Source of the DNA: an uncultured Psychroserpens sp.
GTDB taxonomy: Bacteria; Bacteroidota; Bacteroidia; Flavobacteriales; Flavobacteriaceae
NCBI RefSeq assembly: GCF_947492715.1
Contig: NZ_CANLNS010000005.1
Coordinates: forward strand, 62,001-126,000
Direction: 5' to 3'
Length of the DNA: 64,000 nt
Positions 24,001 through 33,387 of the stretch are shown piece after piece. Position 1 is the stretch's first letter. Each line of letters opens with the position of its first letter. Below the pieces are notes generated by a model that was not told where the DNA came from, made no database searches, and saw only the letters and a program-made list of their open reading frames with translations. The position numbers were made by a program, and so were the translations under genes.

Positions 24001-24792
24001 ATGAATAGATTATTATTGCTTACAGGATTGTTACTGTGTATTGTATCAACATCCTGCGTTCCTTATAAGGATATTGTTTATCTTCAAGACAAAAACACAC
24101 CCGCAGATTCTACTCAGGTAATGATTGAACAGCAAAAACCTTATCGTGTTCAAATTAATGACATTTTAAATATTAGAATTAAGGTATTAGACCAAGAGAA
24201 TGTCACTATTTTTAACCCAGTAGGCGAAGGTAATTTAAATGCTTCTGGTGAAGAACGCGCATATTTTGACGGTTTCACAGTTGATGTTCACGGAAATATT
24301 AGAATTCCGGATTTAGGTAAATTTAATGTATTAGGTTATACTTATGAGGAAATTGAGAAGCTCATAAAAGACCGCTTGTTAGAAGAACAGTTTAAAGAAA
24401 CAGCTAATATATTTATTACGGTTAAACTTTCAGGATTACGTTATACCGCTAGTGGTGAAATAGGAAACCCTGGTTCTCAGGTTGTTTATCAAGAACGTGT
24501 TAATATTTTTGAAGCCATTGCCAATGCGGGAGAAATACCCTTAACAGGTGATAAAAAAGATGTTCAGATTATTAGACAATATCCTCAAGGTCAAAAAATA
24601 CATCATTTAGACCTTACCGATAGAAATGTGATGAAATCGCCTTACTATTATGTTCAACCCAATGATATTATCTATATAAAACCATTAAAGCAGAAAATTT
24701 TGGGTACTGGAACAACTGGTGTACAAACCATCACAACGGTGATTTCTGTGGTGTCTTTTTTAACAACATTTATTTTACTATTAAATAGATAG
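24001..24792 (+). CDS. wza: Wza-like polysaccharide export lipoprotein
   Basis: A 263-residue outer-membrane lipoprotein, starting at the ATG at 24001 (MNRLLLLTGLLLCIVSTSC); an earlier frame from 23950 reads through the promoter and is rejected. The lipobox is STSC. Two domains follow: a Poly_export domain (about 45-150: VQINDILNIRIKVLDQENV, then GFTVDVHGNIRIPDLGKF) and a SLBB domain (about 155-235: ASGEIGNPGSQVVYQERVNI). A hydrophobic helix sits at the C-terminus. It forms the outer-membrane exit channel for the polymer and works with the Wzc-like kinase encoded five bases downstream. Confidence 0.93.
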   Translation: MNRLLLLTGLLLCIVSTSCVPYKDIVYLQDKNTPADSTQVMIEQQKPYRVQINDILNIRIKVLDQENVTIFNPVGEGNLNASGEERAYFDGFTVDVHGNIRIPDLGKFNVLGYTYEEIEKLIKDRLLEEQFKETANIFITVKLSGLRYTASGEIGNPGSQVVYQERVNIFEAIANAGEIPLTGDKKDVQIIRQYPQGQKIHHLDLTDRNVMKSPYYYVQPNDIIYIKPLKQKILGTGTTGVQTITTVISVVSFLTTFILLLNR

Positions 24793-24796
24793 ATTT

Positions 24797-27271
24797 ATGT
24801 CATACGAAGATCAAAATATAGACGCTTCAGAACAAAACAGAACGAATTTTGATTTTAGAGGGTTTTTGTTCAAAGCCATCAATTTGTGGAAATTGGTGTT
24901 TTTGTGCATTGGAATAGCCTTAGTAACCGCATATTTTATAAATGTAAGAAAAGAGAATGTTTACAAGTTAAATTCTCTTATTTCTGTTGAGAGTGATCAA
25001 AATCCTTTTTTTACGGCTAATACAAGCATTTCCTTTAATTGGGGAGGTGTTTCAGGAAAAGTTGGTAAAATTATGACAGCCATAAATACTAGGCGTCATA
25101 ATGAAAAGGTAGTAGATTCTCTTGAGTTTTATATGAATTATATGGTTCAAGGGAAATATAGAAAGATTGATATCTATAAAAAAGCGCCTTTTACTTTTGA
25201 CATTGATCCCTCTAGAGGGCAGGTTTTAGGTCAACCTGTTGGAATTAGAATACTAAGTGATACAGATATTGAAGTATTCATGACGTTTGAAGGGTCTAGA
25301 AAACAAGTGCAGCGTTATGACGACAAACGGAAGTATAGCGTAAATGTTCCAACGGGAGAGTTTACAAAGAAATTTAAATTTGGTGACAGCATTGTACTGC
25401 CTTTTTTTAATGGTATAATTCAAAAGAAAAGAGGATTGAAAATTCCACCGGGATCAGAATATTATCTTCAGTTTTCAAATTTCGACAACATTGTATATAA
25501 ATATCAAAAGGCGGTAAAAATAAATCCCTCCACTAGAGCGTCTTCTGTATTACAATTGGCTTTAACAGGGAATAATAAAGCCAAAATTGCCGATTATTTA
25601 AATGCTACGGCAGATATTTTAAGTAGAACCGAGTTAGAGCGAAAAAACCTTTATGCCACAAATACCATTAAATTTATTGATAGTAGTTTACGCGTAGTAG
25701 ATGGTGATTTGAAAGATGTTACAGATCAAATGAATAATTTCAGAAAGGAAAACAAGGTGTTTAATATTAATGAGGAACTTACTAAAATTTCTGAAAAACT
25801 AAAAACGTTTGATGTCAAGAAAGAAGAAGAAAACTCTAAGTTAGATTATCTTAATTTTCTTGAAAACTATTTACAGACTAAAACCGATTATACTAAGATA
25901 GCTGCGCCGACTTCTGTTGGAATAGACGAAAGTAATATTCTTACAAGTGTATCAAAAATTGTGAGTCTTGCCAGTGACAGGCAAAAACTTGAGTATACAA
26001 CGAAGGAAGGTTCAACTTTATTTAAAGATATTGACCGTCAAATTGATGGAGAACGCAAGGTATTGTTAGAAACGATAGATGCGACAAAAAGTTCTATAAA
26101 TGTTCAACTTAATGGCATCAATAGAAACATAGCTAATTTAGAAGCCCAACTGTCTAATTTACCTGAAGATCAACAAGAGTACCTAAAGATTCAAAGACAA
26201 TTAAATATAAGTCAGGAAGCCTACGATATTTATCAAGCAAAACGAGGTGAAGCAGCTATTGTAAAAGCGGCAAACGTGTCTGATATTGTGGTAATAGATG
26301 AAGCAAAAGATATTGGTAACACTCCAATTGGACCAAACAAGACCTTAAATTACATGATGGCTCTAATGGTTGGTTTTTTTTCACCAATGTTTTTAATCTT
26401 TATCATGTTTTTACTTGATAATACCATTCATGGATCTGATGAAATTGAACAGCTATCAAATATTCCAATTTTAGGTTTAATTGGAAAATATAACTATAAG
26501 AATAACTTAATTGTTTTTGAAAAGCCTAAATCAGCTGTAGCTGAGTCTTTTAGAGCTATTCGATCTAGTTTGCAGTTTATATATAAAAAACAAGGTAGTG
26601 ATAAAGGCAAAACCTTAATGATTACCTCTTCAGTTAGTGGTGAAGGAAAAACGTTTTGTTCTATCAATATAGCAACAGTTTATGCACTATCTGGAAAGAA
26701 AACAATTTTATTAGGTTTAGATTTGCGTAAGCCAAAAATCTTTGGAGATTTCAATATCAATAATGATAAGGGAGTTGTTAATTATCTCATTGAAGAGAGT
26801 ACTTTTGATGATGTGAAGTATACCACACACATCGATAATTTAGATATCGTTCCTTCCGGTCCCGTGCCTCCAAATCCTTCAGAATTACTTATGAGTGATA
26901 AAATGAAGGTTTTAATTGAGCGCCTTAGAGAAGATTATGATATGATTGTGTTGGATACACCTCCACTTGGTCTTGTTACAGATGCATTAGAGTTAACCCA
27001 ATATGCCGATGCTTCAATATTTATGGTAAGACTTGATTATACAAAAAAAGGAATGCTGGCTCTTATTAATGCTAAACATCGTGCTGGTGAGGTTAAAAAC
27101 ATAAGTTTTGTGTTGAACTTTTATAAGCATAAAACCAATCATAATTATGGCTATGGTTACGGTTATGGTTACGGTTATGGCTATGGTTATGGTGTTTACG
27201 GAAATGCTTACCATCAAGATGATAAGCAAACATTATTTGGACGAGTGAAAAGATTTTTTAAGCGTTTTTAA
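24797..27271 (+). CDS. wzc: Wzc-like bacterial tyrosine kinase / chain-length regulator
   Basis: An 824-residue inner-membrane protein. Residues about 20-50 hold the first span, a periplasmic Wzz domain with long coiled coil follows, then the second span (about 508-535). The cytoplasmic BY-kinase has Walker A SSVSGEGKTFCSIN, Walker A' LLGLDLRKPK and Walker B MIVLDTPPLG. The tail is Tyr-rich: eight consecutive Tyr-Gly units (bases 27146-27193), then VYGNAY, then a basic end (GRVKRFFKRF). Autophosphorylation of such a tyrosine cluster controls assembly and length of capsule polymers. It is coupled to the Wza-like channel. Confidence 0.95.
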   Translation: MSYEDQNIDASEQNRTNFDFRGFLFKAINLWKLVFLCIGIALVTAYFINVRKENVYKLNSLISVESDQNPFFTANTSISFNWGGVSGKVGKIMTAINTRRHNEKVVDSLEFYMNYMVQGKYRKIDIYKKAPFTFDIDPSRGQVLGQPVGIRILSDTDIEVFMTFEGSRKQVQRYDDKRKYSVNVPTGEFTKKFKFGDSIVLPFFNGIIQKKRGLKIPPGSEYYLQFSNFDNIVYKYQKAVKINPSTRASSVLQLALTGNNKAKIADYLNATADILSRTELERKNLYATNTIKFIDSSLRVVDGDLKDVTDQMNNFRKENKVFNINEELTKISEKLKTFDVKKEEENSKLDYLNFLENYLQTKTDYTKIAAPTSVGIDESNILTSVSKIVSLASDRQKLEYTTKEGSTLFKDIDRQIDGERKVLLETIDATKSSINVQLNGINRNIANLEAQLSNLPEDQQEYLKIQRQLNISQEAYDIYQAKRGEAAIVKAANVSDIVVIDEAKDIGNTPIGPNKTLNYMMALMVGFFSPMFLIFIMFLLDNTIHGSDEIEQLSNIPILGLIGKYNYKNNLIVFEKPKSAVAESFRAIRSSLQFIYKKQGSDKGKTLMITSSVSGEGKTFCSINIATVYALSGKKTILLGLDLRKPKIFGDFNINNDKGVVNYLIEESTFDDVKYTTHIDNLDIVPSGPVPPNPSELLMSDKMKVLIERLREDYDMIVLDTPPLGLVTDALELTQYADASIFMVRLDYTKKGMLALINAKHRAGEVKNISFVLNFYKHKTNHNYGYGYGYGYGYGYGYGVYGNAYHQDDKQTLFGRVKRFFKRF
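27146..27193 (+). repeat. short tandem repeat encoding (Tyr-Gly)8
   Basis: Eight copies of the hexamer TAY-GGY run without interruption near the 3' end of the Wzc-like gene. The copies differ only at third codon positions. Confidence 0.9.
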
Positions 27272-27272
27272 T

Positions 27273-27860
27273 GTGATAACAAAGTATCAACTAATACAGA
27301 AACGTATTTTCGATTTATTATTGTCACTACTACTTGCCCCAATTTTAGCCATACCTATCTTTATTTTGGTGATGATTTCAACTTTTGATACAAGACAGTT
27401 TGGTCTTTTCTTACAAACACGTGTAGGTCAAAATGGAAGGTTGTTTAAAATTTTTAAAATAAGAACATTAAAGCGCGAAGCACATGTGTTAGGACATTTA
27501 GATTTAAGTGCAACAACCTTTGGAAAGTTTTTAAGAGCTTATAAACTTGATGAACTACCTCAAATTTTTAACGTTTTAGCTGGGCATATGAGTTTTGTTG
27601 GGCCAAGACCAGATGTTGTTGGGTTTGCAGATGAATTGGAAGGCGATGACCGAATTATATTAAAAGTAAAACCTGGAATAACAGGACCTGCAACTATAAA
27701 ATATAGAAACGAAGAAGATATCTTGTCACAACAATCAGACCCAGAAAATTACAATAGAACGATTATTTGGGCAGATAAGGTTGAAATCAATAAAAAATAC
27801 GTGCAAAATTGGAGTTTTTATTTAGATTTGAACTTTATTATAAAATCGATAATTAATTGA
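27273..27860 (+). CDS. priming sugar-phosphate transferase, short PglC/WcaJ-C type
   Basis: A 195-residue membrane enzyme using a GTG start two bases after the Wzc stop. A single N-terminal membrane helix (FDLLLSLLLAPILAIPIFIL) is followed by the catalytic domain of the phosphoglycosyl transferase superfamily: RVGQNGRLFKIFKIRTLK, LRAYKLDELPQIFNVLAGHM, SFVGPRPDV and VKPGITGPATIKYR. It moves a sugar 1-phosphate from a UDP-sugar onto undecaprenyl phosphate. It is the short monotopic form. A second, long form is encoded at 57323, so the locus has two candidate initiators. Confidence 0.92.
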   Translation: MITKYQLIQKRIFDLLLSLLLAPILAIPIFILVMISTFDTRQFGLFLQTRVGQNGRLFKIFKIRTLKREAHVLGHLDLSATTFGKFLRAYKLDELPQIFNVLAGHMSFVGPRPDVVGFADELEGDDRIILKVKPGITGPATIKYRNEEDILSQQSDPENYNRTIIWADKVEINKKYVQNWSFYLDLNFIIKSIIN

Positions 27861-27862
27861 GA

Positions 27863-29155
27863 ATGAATAACAATAAGAAAATTACTATTCTGGGGTTAGG
27901 ATATGTAGGATTACCATTAGCTGTTGAGTTTGCAAAAAAATATATGGTAGTTGGATTTGACATAAATGAAAAACGAATTTCAGAACTTAGAGAGGGAGTC
28001 GATAAAACATTAGAAGTAGAAAATGATCATTTAAAGACGGTATTATCAGATAGCTCCAATGCTGAAAAAGGATTGTTTATTTCAAATGATTCAAAGGATA
28101 TAGAAGATTCTAATGTGTATATAGTTACAGTTCCTACGCCTACCGACGCATTAAATAAACCAATCTTTACACCGTTAGTAAAAGCAAGTGAAAGTGTAGG
28201 TAGCGTATTAAAAAAAGAAGATATTGTTATTTATGAATCTACGGTTTACCCAGGGGTTACTGAAGATATATGTGTACCAATTTTAGAAAAGCAGTCGGGA
28301 TTAAAGTTTAACGAAGACTTTTATGCTGGATATTCTCCAGAACGAATTAATCCAGGAGATAAAAAACACACCGTTACTAAAATTCTTAAAGTGACTTCAG
28401 GTTCAACTCCTGAAATTGCTAAAGTTGTAGATGACCTATATAAGTCTATAATAATAGCTGGCACGCACTCTGCGCCATCAATTAAAGTAGCTGAAGCTGC
28501 AAAAGTTATTGAAAACTCTCAACGCGATATAAATATTGCCTTTATTAATGAGTTGGCAAAGATATTCAGGTTATTAGATATTGATACTAAGGCTGTGCTT
28601 GAGGCGGCAGGAACGAAATGGAACTTTATAAATTTCACACCTGGCTTGGTTGGAGGGCATTGTATTGGAGTAGACCCTTATTACCTGGCTCAAAAAGCTA
28701 TTGAATCAGGATATAACCCTGAAATTATATTGGCAGGAAGGAAAATGAACGACAGTATGGGAGGATACGTTGCGCAAGAGACCGTGAAAATGATGATTAA
28801 GAAAGGAGCTCGAATTAAAGAGGCTAATGTACTCGTATTAGGAATTACCTTTAAGGAAAATTGTCCAGATATTAGAAACTCTAGAGTTGTTGATATCATT
28901 GATGAATTTGAAACGTATAATGTCAATGTTGATGTTTATGATCCATGGGCTTCTAAAGAAGAAGTGAGGCACGAATACGATTTCGAGTTGTTAGATGACG
29001 AGTCTCAATTAAAAACAGATTATGATGCCATCGTACTAGCGGTTTCACATAATGAGTTTTTAGAACTAGATTTAAGTAAACTTAAATCGGATATAGGCGT
29101 TATCTTTGACGTAAAATCACTATTACCTAAACATATTGTAGACGCTAGATTATAA
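27863..29155 (+). CDS. nucleotide-sugar dehydrogenase (TviB/WbpO-like)
   Basis: A 430-residue NAD-dependent enzyme starting at the ATG at 27863 (TTG at 27857 lies in the previous stop). The N-terminal NAD site is ITILGLGYVGLPLAVEFAKK. The catalytic cysteine is in GGHCIGVDPYYLAQKA. The C-terminal domain starts with LVLGITFKENCPDIRNSRV. It oxidises the C6 alcohol of a UDP-N-acetylhexosamine to the uronic acid in two steps. Its pairing with a WbpP-like epimerase points to UDP-GalNAcA, but UDP-GlcNAcA or UDP-ManNAcA cannot be excluded. Confidence 0.93.
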   Translation: MNNNKKITILGLGYVGLPLAVEFAKKYMVVGFDINEKRISELREGVDKTLEVENDHLKTVLSDSSNAEKGLFISNDSKDIEDSNVYIVTVPTPTDALNKPIFTPLVKASESVGSVLKKEDIVIYESTVYPGVTEDICVPILEKQSGLKFNEDFYAGYSPERINPGDKKHTVTKILKVTSGSTPEIAKVVDDLYKSIIIAGTHSAPSIKVAEAAKVIENSQRDINIAFINELAKIFRLLDIDTKAVLEAAGTKWNFINFTPGLVGGHCIGVDPYYLAQKAIESGYNPEIILAGRKMNDSMGGYVAQETVKMMIKKGARIKEANVLVLGITFKENCPDIRNSRVVDIIDEFETYNVNVDVYDPWASKEEVRHEYDFELLDDESQLKTDYDAIVLAVSHNEFLELDLSKLKSDIGVIFDVKSLLPKHIVDARL

Positions 29156-30135
29156 TGTACGATAACAAATACCATGTTGAAGACCTGAGTCAACTTTCAT
29201 TTCTCATAACTGGAGGTGGCGGATTTATAGGATCTAATATTGTAGAATACCTTTTAAAATATAATGCGAAAAAAGTTCGTGTTTTAGACGATTTTTCAAA
29301 TGGGCACAGAGAGAATCTTTTAGAATTTCATAGCAATCCAGCTTTTGAACTTATTGAAGGTGATATAAGGGATTTACAAATATGTAAAGATGCAATGAAA
29401 GGCATAGATTATGTGTCGCATCAAGCCGCATTAGGTTCTGTTCCTAGGTCTATAAATGATCCTGGAACAACCAACGCTGTAAATATATCTGGATTTCTAA
29501 ATATGATGGTCGCGTTAAAAGAATCATCTTCCGTAAAACGAATGGTTTATGCAGCGTCGAGTTCAACATATGGTGATAGTAAAGCCTTACCAAAAGTTGA
29601 AGATCAAATAGGTAATCCATTATCGCCTTACGCTGTTACAAAATATGTGAATGAGTTGTATGCAGATGTCTTTGGGAAAACCTATGATACCGATGTTGTA
29701 GGTTTGAGATATTTTAATGTCTTTGGGCCTAAACAAAGTCCTGATGGAGCTTATGCAGCAGTGATTCCATTGTTTATGCAGGCCTTAAAAGATGATAATT
29801 CTCCTAAAATTAATGGCAACGGTGAACAAACAAGAGATTTTACATTTGTAGATAACGCTGTCCAAGCCAACATACGTGGCTTTTTTGCTTCTGAAAAAGC
29901 CAAAAATGAAGTGTTTAATATTGCTTGTGGTGAGCGTATCTCAATCAATTATCTTTGGAATTCTTTAAAAGAAGCAGCAAACTCTAACGTAGAAGCTACC
30001 TATGGACCTCCACGCCAAGGTGATGTTAGAGATTCTTTAGCAGATATATCTAAGGCCAAAAGGTTGTTAGGATATGAGCCTCAATATACTGTTCGAGAAG
30101 GGTTGAAATTAACTTGGGATTATTTTAAACAATAA
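29155..30135 (+). CDS. UDP-HexNAc 4-epimerase (WbpP/TviC-like)
   Basis: A 326-residue extended SDR enzyme. The nucleotide site is LITGGGGFIGSNIVEYLL (G-G-x-G-F-I-G-S). The catalytic triad is Ser/Thr in AASSSTYGDSKALPK and Tyr-x-x-x-Lys in SPYAVTKYVNELYA. The SSSTYGD segment fits the WbpP/TviC branch acting on N-acetylated hexosamines and their uronates. It interconverts the Glc and Gal forms of the UDP-sugar. Its ATG overlaps the dehydrogenase stop by one base, so the two enzymes are made together. Confidence 0.92.
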   Translation: MYDNKYHVEDLSQLSFLITGGGGFIGSNIVEYLLKYNAKKVRVLDDFSNGHRENLLEFHSNPAFELIEGDIRDLQICKDAMKGIDYVSHQAALGSVPRSINDPGTTNAVNISGFLNMMVALKESSSVKRMVYAASSSTYGDSKALPKVEDQIGNPLSPYAVTKYVNELYADVFGKTYDTDVVGLRYFNVFGPKQSPDGAYAAVIPLFMQALKDDNSPKINGNGEQTRDFTFVDNAVQANIRGFFASEKAKNEVFNIACGERISINYLWNSLKEAANSNVEATYGPPRQGDVRDSLADISKAKRLLGYEPQYTVREGLKLTWDYFKQ

Positions 30136-30169
30136 TAATAATTAACGTAGTTTTACCAAACTGCTCAAT

Positions 30170-31015
30170 ATGGCGTTGGAAACTAAAATATATCAAAAGG
30201 AAAATAATAAAAGCATTTTTAAACTTTTGGGTGAAAGCCTAAAGGATACTTACCAATCACTTTTTTTAGCAAGACAGCTAGCTGTTAGAGATATAAAAGC
30301 GCAATATAGACAGTCTTATCTTGGTATTCTATGGGCGTTTATTACACCTTTAACCACAGCATTAGTTTGGATATTTTTAAATAGTTCAGGAACTATAAAA
30401 CTAACAGATACAGGTATTTCATATGCATTCTATGCTTTTTCAGGCGCACTCATTTGGTCCATTCTTACAGAGGCTTTAAAATCGCCAATTACAAGTACGG
30501 TTGCTGCTAAATCGATAATGTCTAAAATTAATTTTCCAAAGGAAGCACTAATCGTTTCAGGCATTTTTAAAATGTTGTTTAATACGGCTATCAAAGTGAT
30601 TATATTGGTCGTCTTTCTATTTGTTTTTAAAATAGAGCTTAGTTGGTCGTTGGCGTTTTTTCCATTAGTAATATTGGGGTTAGCTATTTTTGCAACTACA
30701 ATTGGGTTGTTTATTACACCTTTGGGCTTATTGTATAAAGATGTGTCTAAGGCAATTCCTATTATATTACAGTTATTGATGTACATGACACCTGTGGTGT
30801 ATGCAATTCCAAAAACAGGGATTATGAAAACAATTATGGAGGCTAATCCATTAACGCCTTTGGTACTAAATGCTAGAAATGTATTTGTAGGGCTGGAATT
30901 ACAGTTTGTCGAGTACTCGCTATGGGTTATTGGTATTTCAGTTCCACTATTTTTTATTTCCTTAGTGTTTTATAGAGTGTCGATTCCAATTATTGTAGAA
31001 CGAATGAGTGCTTAG
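30170..31015 (+). CDS. wzm: ABC-2 polysaccharide export permease (Wzm-like)
   Basis: A 281-residue inner-membrane protein with six predicted spans. The ABC-2 family block KAQYRQSYLGILWAFITPLT comes just before the first span, as in Wzm and KpsM. Later segments are typical, for example ILQLLMYMTPVVYAIP with the conserved TPV. With the ATPase encoded next it exports lipid-linked glycan across the inner membrane. Presence of this exporter beside a Wzy-like protein is unusual (see findings). Confidence 0.93.
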   Translation: MALETKIYQKENNKSIFKLLGESLKDTYQSLFLARQLAVRDIKAQYRQSYLGILWAFITPLTTALVWIFLNSSGTIKLTDTGISYAFYAFSGALIWSILTEALKSPITSTVAAKSIMSKINFPKEALIVSGIFKMLFNTAIKVIILVVFLFVFKIELSWSLAFFPLVILGLAIFATTIGLFITPLGLLYKDVSKAIPIILQLLMYMTPVVYAIPKTGIMKTIMEANPLTPLVLNARNVFVGLELQFVEYSLWVIGISVPLFFISLVFYRVSIPIIVERMSA

Positions 31016-31022
31016 TCAAATT

Positions 31023-32231
31023 ATGGAAAAAGACCTTTTAATTCGAGTTGAAAATGTATCAAAAAAGTTCTGCAAAGACTTAAAACTAAGCCTTTGGTAT
31101 GGAGTTAAAGATTTAGCTTCTAATTTATCTGGAAACAAGACTCAACGTAAATTGAGACCTAAGGAATTTTGGGCTGTAAAATCTATTAATTTTGAACTTC
31201 GTCGTGGAGAATGTTTAGGTTTAATTGGTCATAATGGAGCAGGTAAATCAACACTGTTAAAACTGTTAAATGGACTTATTCAACCCGATGAAGGTAAAAT
31301 AACAATTAGAGGGCGCGTTGGAGCATTAATTGAACTCGGAGCTGGATTTAATCCGATCTTAACGGGACGAGAAAATATTTATAACAATGGCGCTGTTTTA
31401 GGATTTACAAAGGAAGAAATAGATTCTAAGATTGAAAAAATAATAGAATTTTCAGAAATCAGAGATTTTATAGACTCACCAGTTCAGAATTATAGTTCTG
31501 GTATGAAAGTGCGTTTAGGATTTGCAGTAGCAGCGCAAATGGAGCCTGATGTTTTAATTATTGATGAAGTTCTTGCTGTTGGGGATTTAGGATTTGTTTT
31601 AAAATGCTTTAAAACCATAGATGTCATGCTACCTAATACTGCAGTGGTATTTGTATCCCATAATATGCCTATGGTATCACGTATTTGCAACACTATTATC
31701 TTAATGGAAAGAGGCGAGGCGGTTTTTCAAGGAGAAGACGTTTCAAAAGGGATTGACTCTTACTACAATAAGTTCATGACAAGCGATGACTCAAACTTAG
31801 TTTATTCTGATGATACTGTAAGTTTAGTAAGTGCTTCTGTTGAAGGTGTTACTCCTGTTGATAGTGTATACAATGTGAAATGGGGTACTTCCATAAGATT
31901 AAGTTTTAAATTAAAAAATATTGGGTTAGATAAAATGCCATATATTTCTTTGGCTGTTTATGATAAAGAACAGCGTGCTGTTGCCGAAATATATCCCGAA
32001 GGGCAAGATTTAAAATCTATTGAAAAAGATAGAGTAATTGGTTTTTCATTTTCACTCAAAAACCTATATTTATCCAAGGGTATTTATTATCTTACTTTTA
32101 ATGCTTCTGAAGAACCTTCTTTTAATATGTATTATAAAATACATAAGGCTATTACCATAAAGATTGAACATGATAAACAAATGTGGACACCATTTTTATT
32201 AGATTCAAAACTAATAAGTACAACTATTTAA
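31023..32231 (+). CDS. wzt: polysaccharide export ATPase with C-terminal recognition domain (Wzt-like)
   Basis: A 402-residue protein starting at the ATG at 31023 (MEKDLLIRVENVSKKF). Residues about 1-245 are the ATPase: Walker A LIGHNGAGKSTLLKLL, signature YSSGMKVRLGFAVAAQ, Walker B DVLIIDEVLAVGD. Residues about 265-395 form the immunoglobulin-like Wzt C-terminal domain that in O9a-type systems recognises the modified non-reducing end of the glycan. The presence of that domain suggests that polymer termination (for example methylation) gates export. The start lies inside the stop region of the permease gene. Confidence 0.92.
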   Translation: MEKDLLIRVENVSKKFCKDLKLSLWYGVKDLASNLSGNKTQRKLRPKEFWAVKSINFELRRGECLGLIGHNGAGKSTLLKLLNGLIQPDEGKITIRGRVGALIELGAGFNPILTGRENIYNNGAVLGFTKEEIDSKIEKIIEFSEIRDFIDSPVQNYSSGMKVRLGFAVAAQMEPDVLIIDEVLAVGDLGFVLKCFKTIDVMLPNTAVVFVSHNMPMVSRICNTIILMERGEAVFQGEDVSKGIDSYYNKFMTSDDSNLVYSDDTVSLVSASVEGVTPVDSVYNVKWGTSIRLSFKLKNIGLDKMPYISLAVYDKEQRAVAEIYPEGQDLKSIEKDRVIGFSFSLKNLYLSKGIYYLTFNASEEPSFNMYYKIHKAITIKIEHDKQMWTPFLLDSKLISTTI

Positions 32232-32247
32232 ACTATAGAACAACACT

Positions 32248-33384
32248 ATGACATTTAAAGCGTCATTACAAAATAAAATCATTCAATCACTTCCTAATAA
32301 TTATGGAATAGAAAATTATGATGAGTATAGGTTTGGAACCTATGATGCTACACTTAGAACTAAAGAGGAAAGGGTTTCGGAAAAAATAAAAAAGACTTTA
32401 AAGAAAAATGTAAAAAAACTAATCAAACATCGTTCTGGTTTTGAGCATTATGTTAAAAAAGCCGAAGAGATGACAGCTCCATACTTAAGAGAGTTTGAAA
32501 GCATGTGGTTGCATCTTAATCCAACGGATAAAGATGTTTTAATAAGCCTTTTGGCTTACAGAGTTATGGGTTGGCGTAAAGTAAAGCTTCCTAGAAATAA
32601 TAAATCGTATTGGCAAGCCATTGAAACAGCTAAAACATTAGTAAATTATGACGATGTTTACGACCCTAATTTTATGCACTTCATGCTACATAAGTTTAAT
32701 CTAAGAACTATTGATTATAATATTGATCTATATTTTTCCGAATCAAGAGTAGCTGTAGATTTTATCATAGAACAATACGCTTATAAACTAAAAGGGGAAA
32801 CATTAATAGAAGCTCAAGAAGGAGATGTTGTACTTGATATAGGAGGCTGTTGGGGAGATACTGCCTTGTATTTTTCTGATAAGGTAGGTGCTAAAGGGAA
32901 AGTATTTTCTTTCGAGTTTATACCTAGAAATATAGAACTATTTAATATCAATATCAATTTTAATCCAGAACTTAAGTCTACCATAGAACTTATTGAGCAA
33001 CCAGTGTCAAATTTGTCTGGAGATATGGTGTATTTTAAAGATCATGGACCAGGAAGTAAAGTTCAGTTTCAGCCATTTGAAGATCAAACAGGAACAACTA
33101 AAACGATCTCAATAGATGATTTTGTTAACTCAAAAAGTCTAGATACAGTAGACTTTATAAAAATGGATATTGAAGGTGCCGAGCCTGTAGCTTTAGAAGG
33201 AGCGATTGAAACTATTAAAAGATTTAGGCCTAAATTAGCTATTGCTATTTATCATAGCATGAATGATTTTGCAAAAATTCCTAATTGGATATTAGATTTA
33301 GACCTTGATTACGAGATACATATTGGACACTATACCATTCATGCCGAAGAAACGATTTGTTTTGCAAAACCTAAAGCCAGATAA
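32248..33384 (+). CDS. FkbM-family SAM methyltransferase
   Basis: A 378-residue protein. The C-terminal half (about 180-370) holds the FkbM domain: EGDVVLDIGGCWGDTALYFS (SAM motif I, D-I-G-G-x-x-G-D), VFSFEFIPRNIELFNIN, the signature TVDFIKMDIEGAEPVALEGA, and FRPKLAIAIYH. The N-terminal part is basic and helical. FkbM enzymes O-methylate hydroxyl groups, often sugars. In a Wzt/Wzm system a methyl cap at the non-reducing end can serve as termination and export signal, which fits the gene position directly after wzt. Confidence 0.88.
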   Translation: MTFKASLQNKIIQSLPNNYGIENYDEYRFGTYDATLRTKEERVSEKIKKTLKKNVKKLIKHRSGFEHYVKKAEEMTAPYLREFESMWLHLNPTDKDVLISLLAYRVMGWRKVKLPRNNKSYWQAIETAKTLVNYDDVYDPNFMHFMLHKFNLRTIDYNIDLYFSESRVAVDFIIEQYAYKLKGETLIEAQEGDVVLDIGGCWGDTALYFSDKVGAKGKVFSFEFIPRNIELFNININFNPELKSTIELIEQPVSNLSGDMVYFKDHGPGSKVQFQPFEDQTGTTKTISIDDFVNSKSLDTVDFIKMDIEGAEPVALEGAIETIKRFRPKLAIAIYHSMNDFAKIPNWILDLDLDYEIHIGHYTIHAEETICFAKPKAR

Positions 33385-33387
33385 AAG

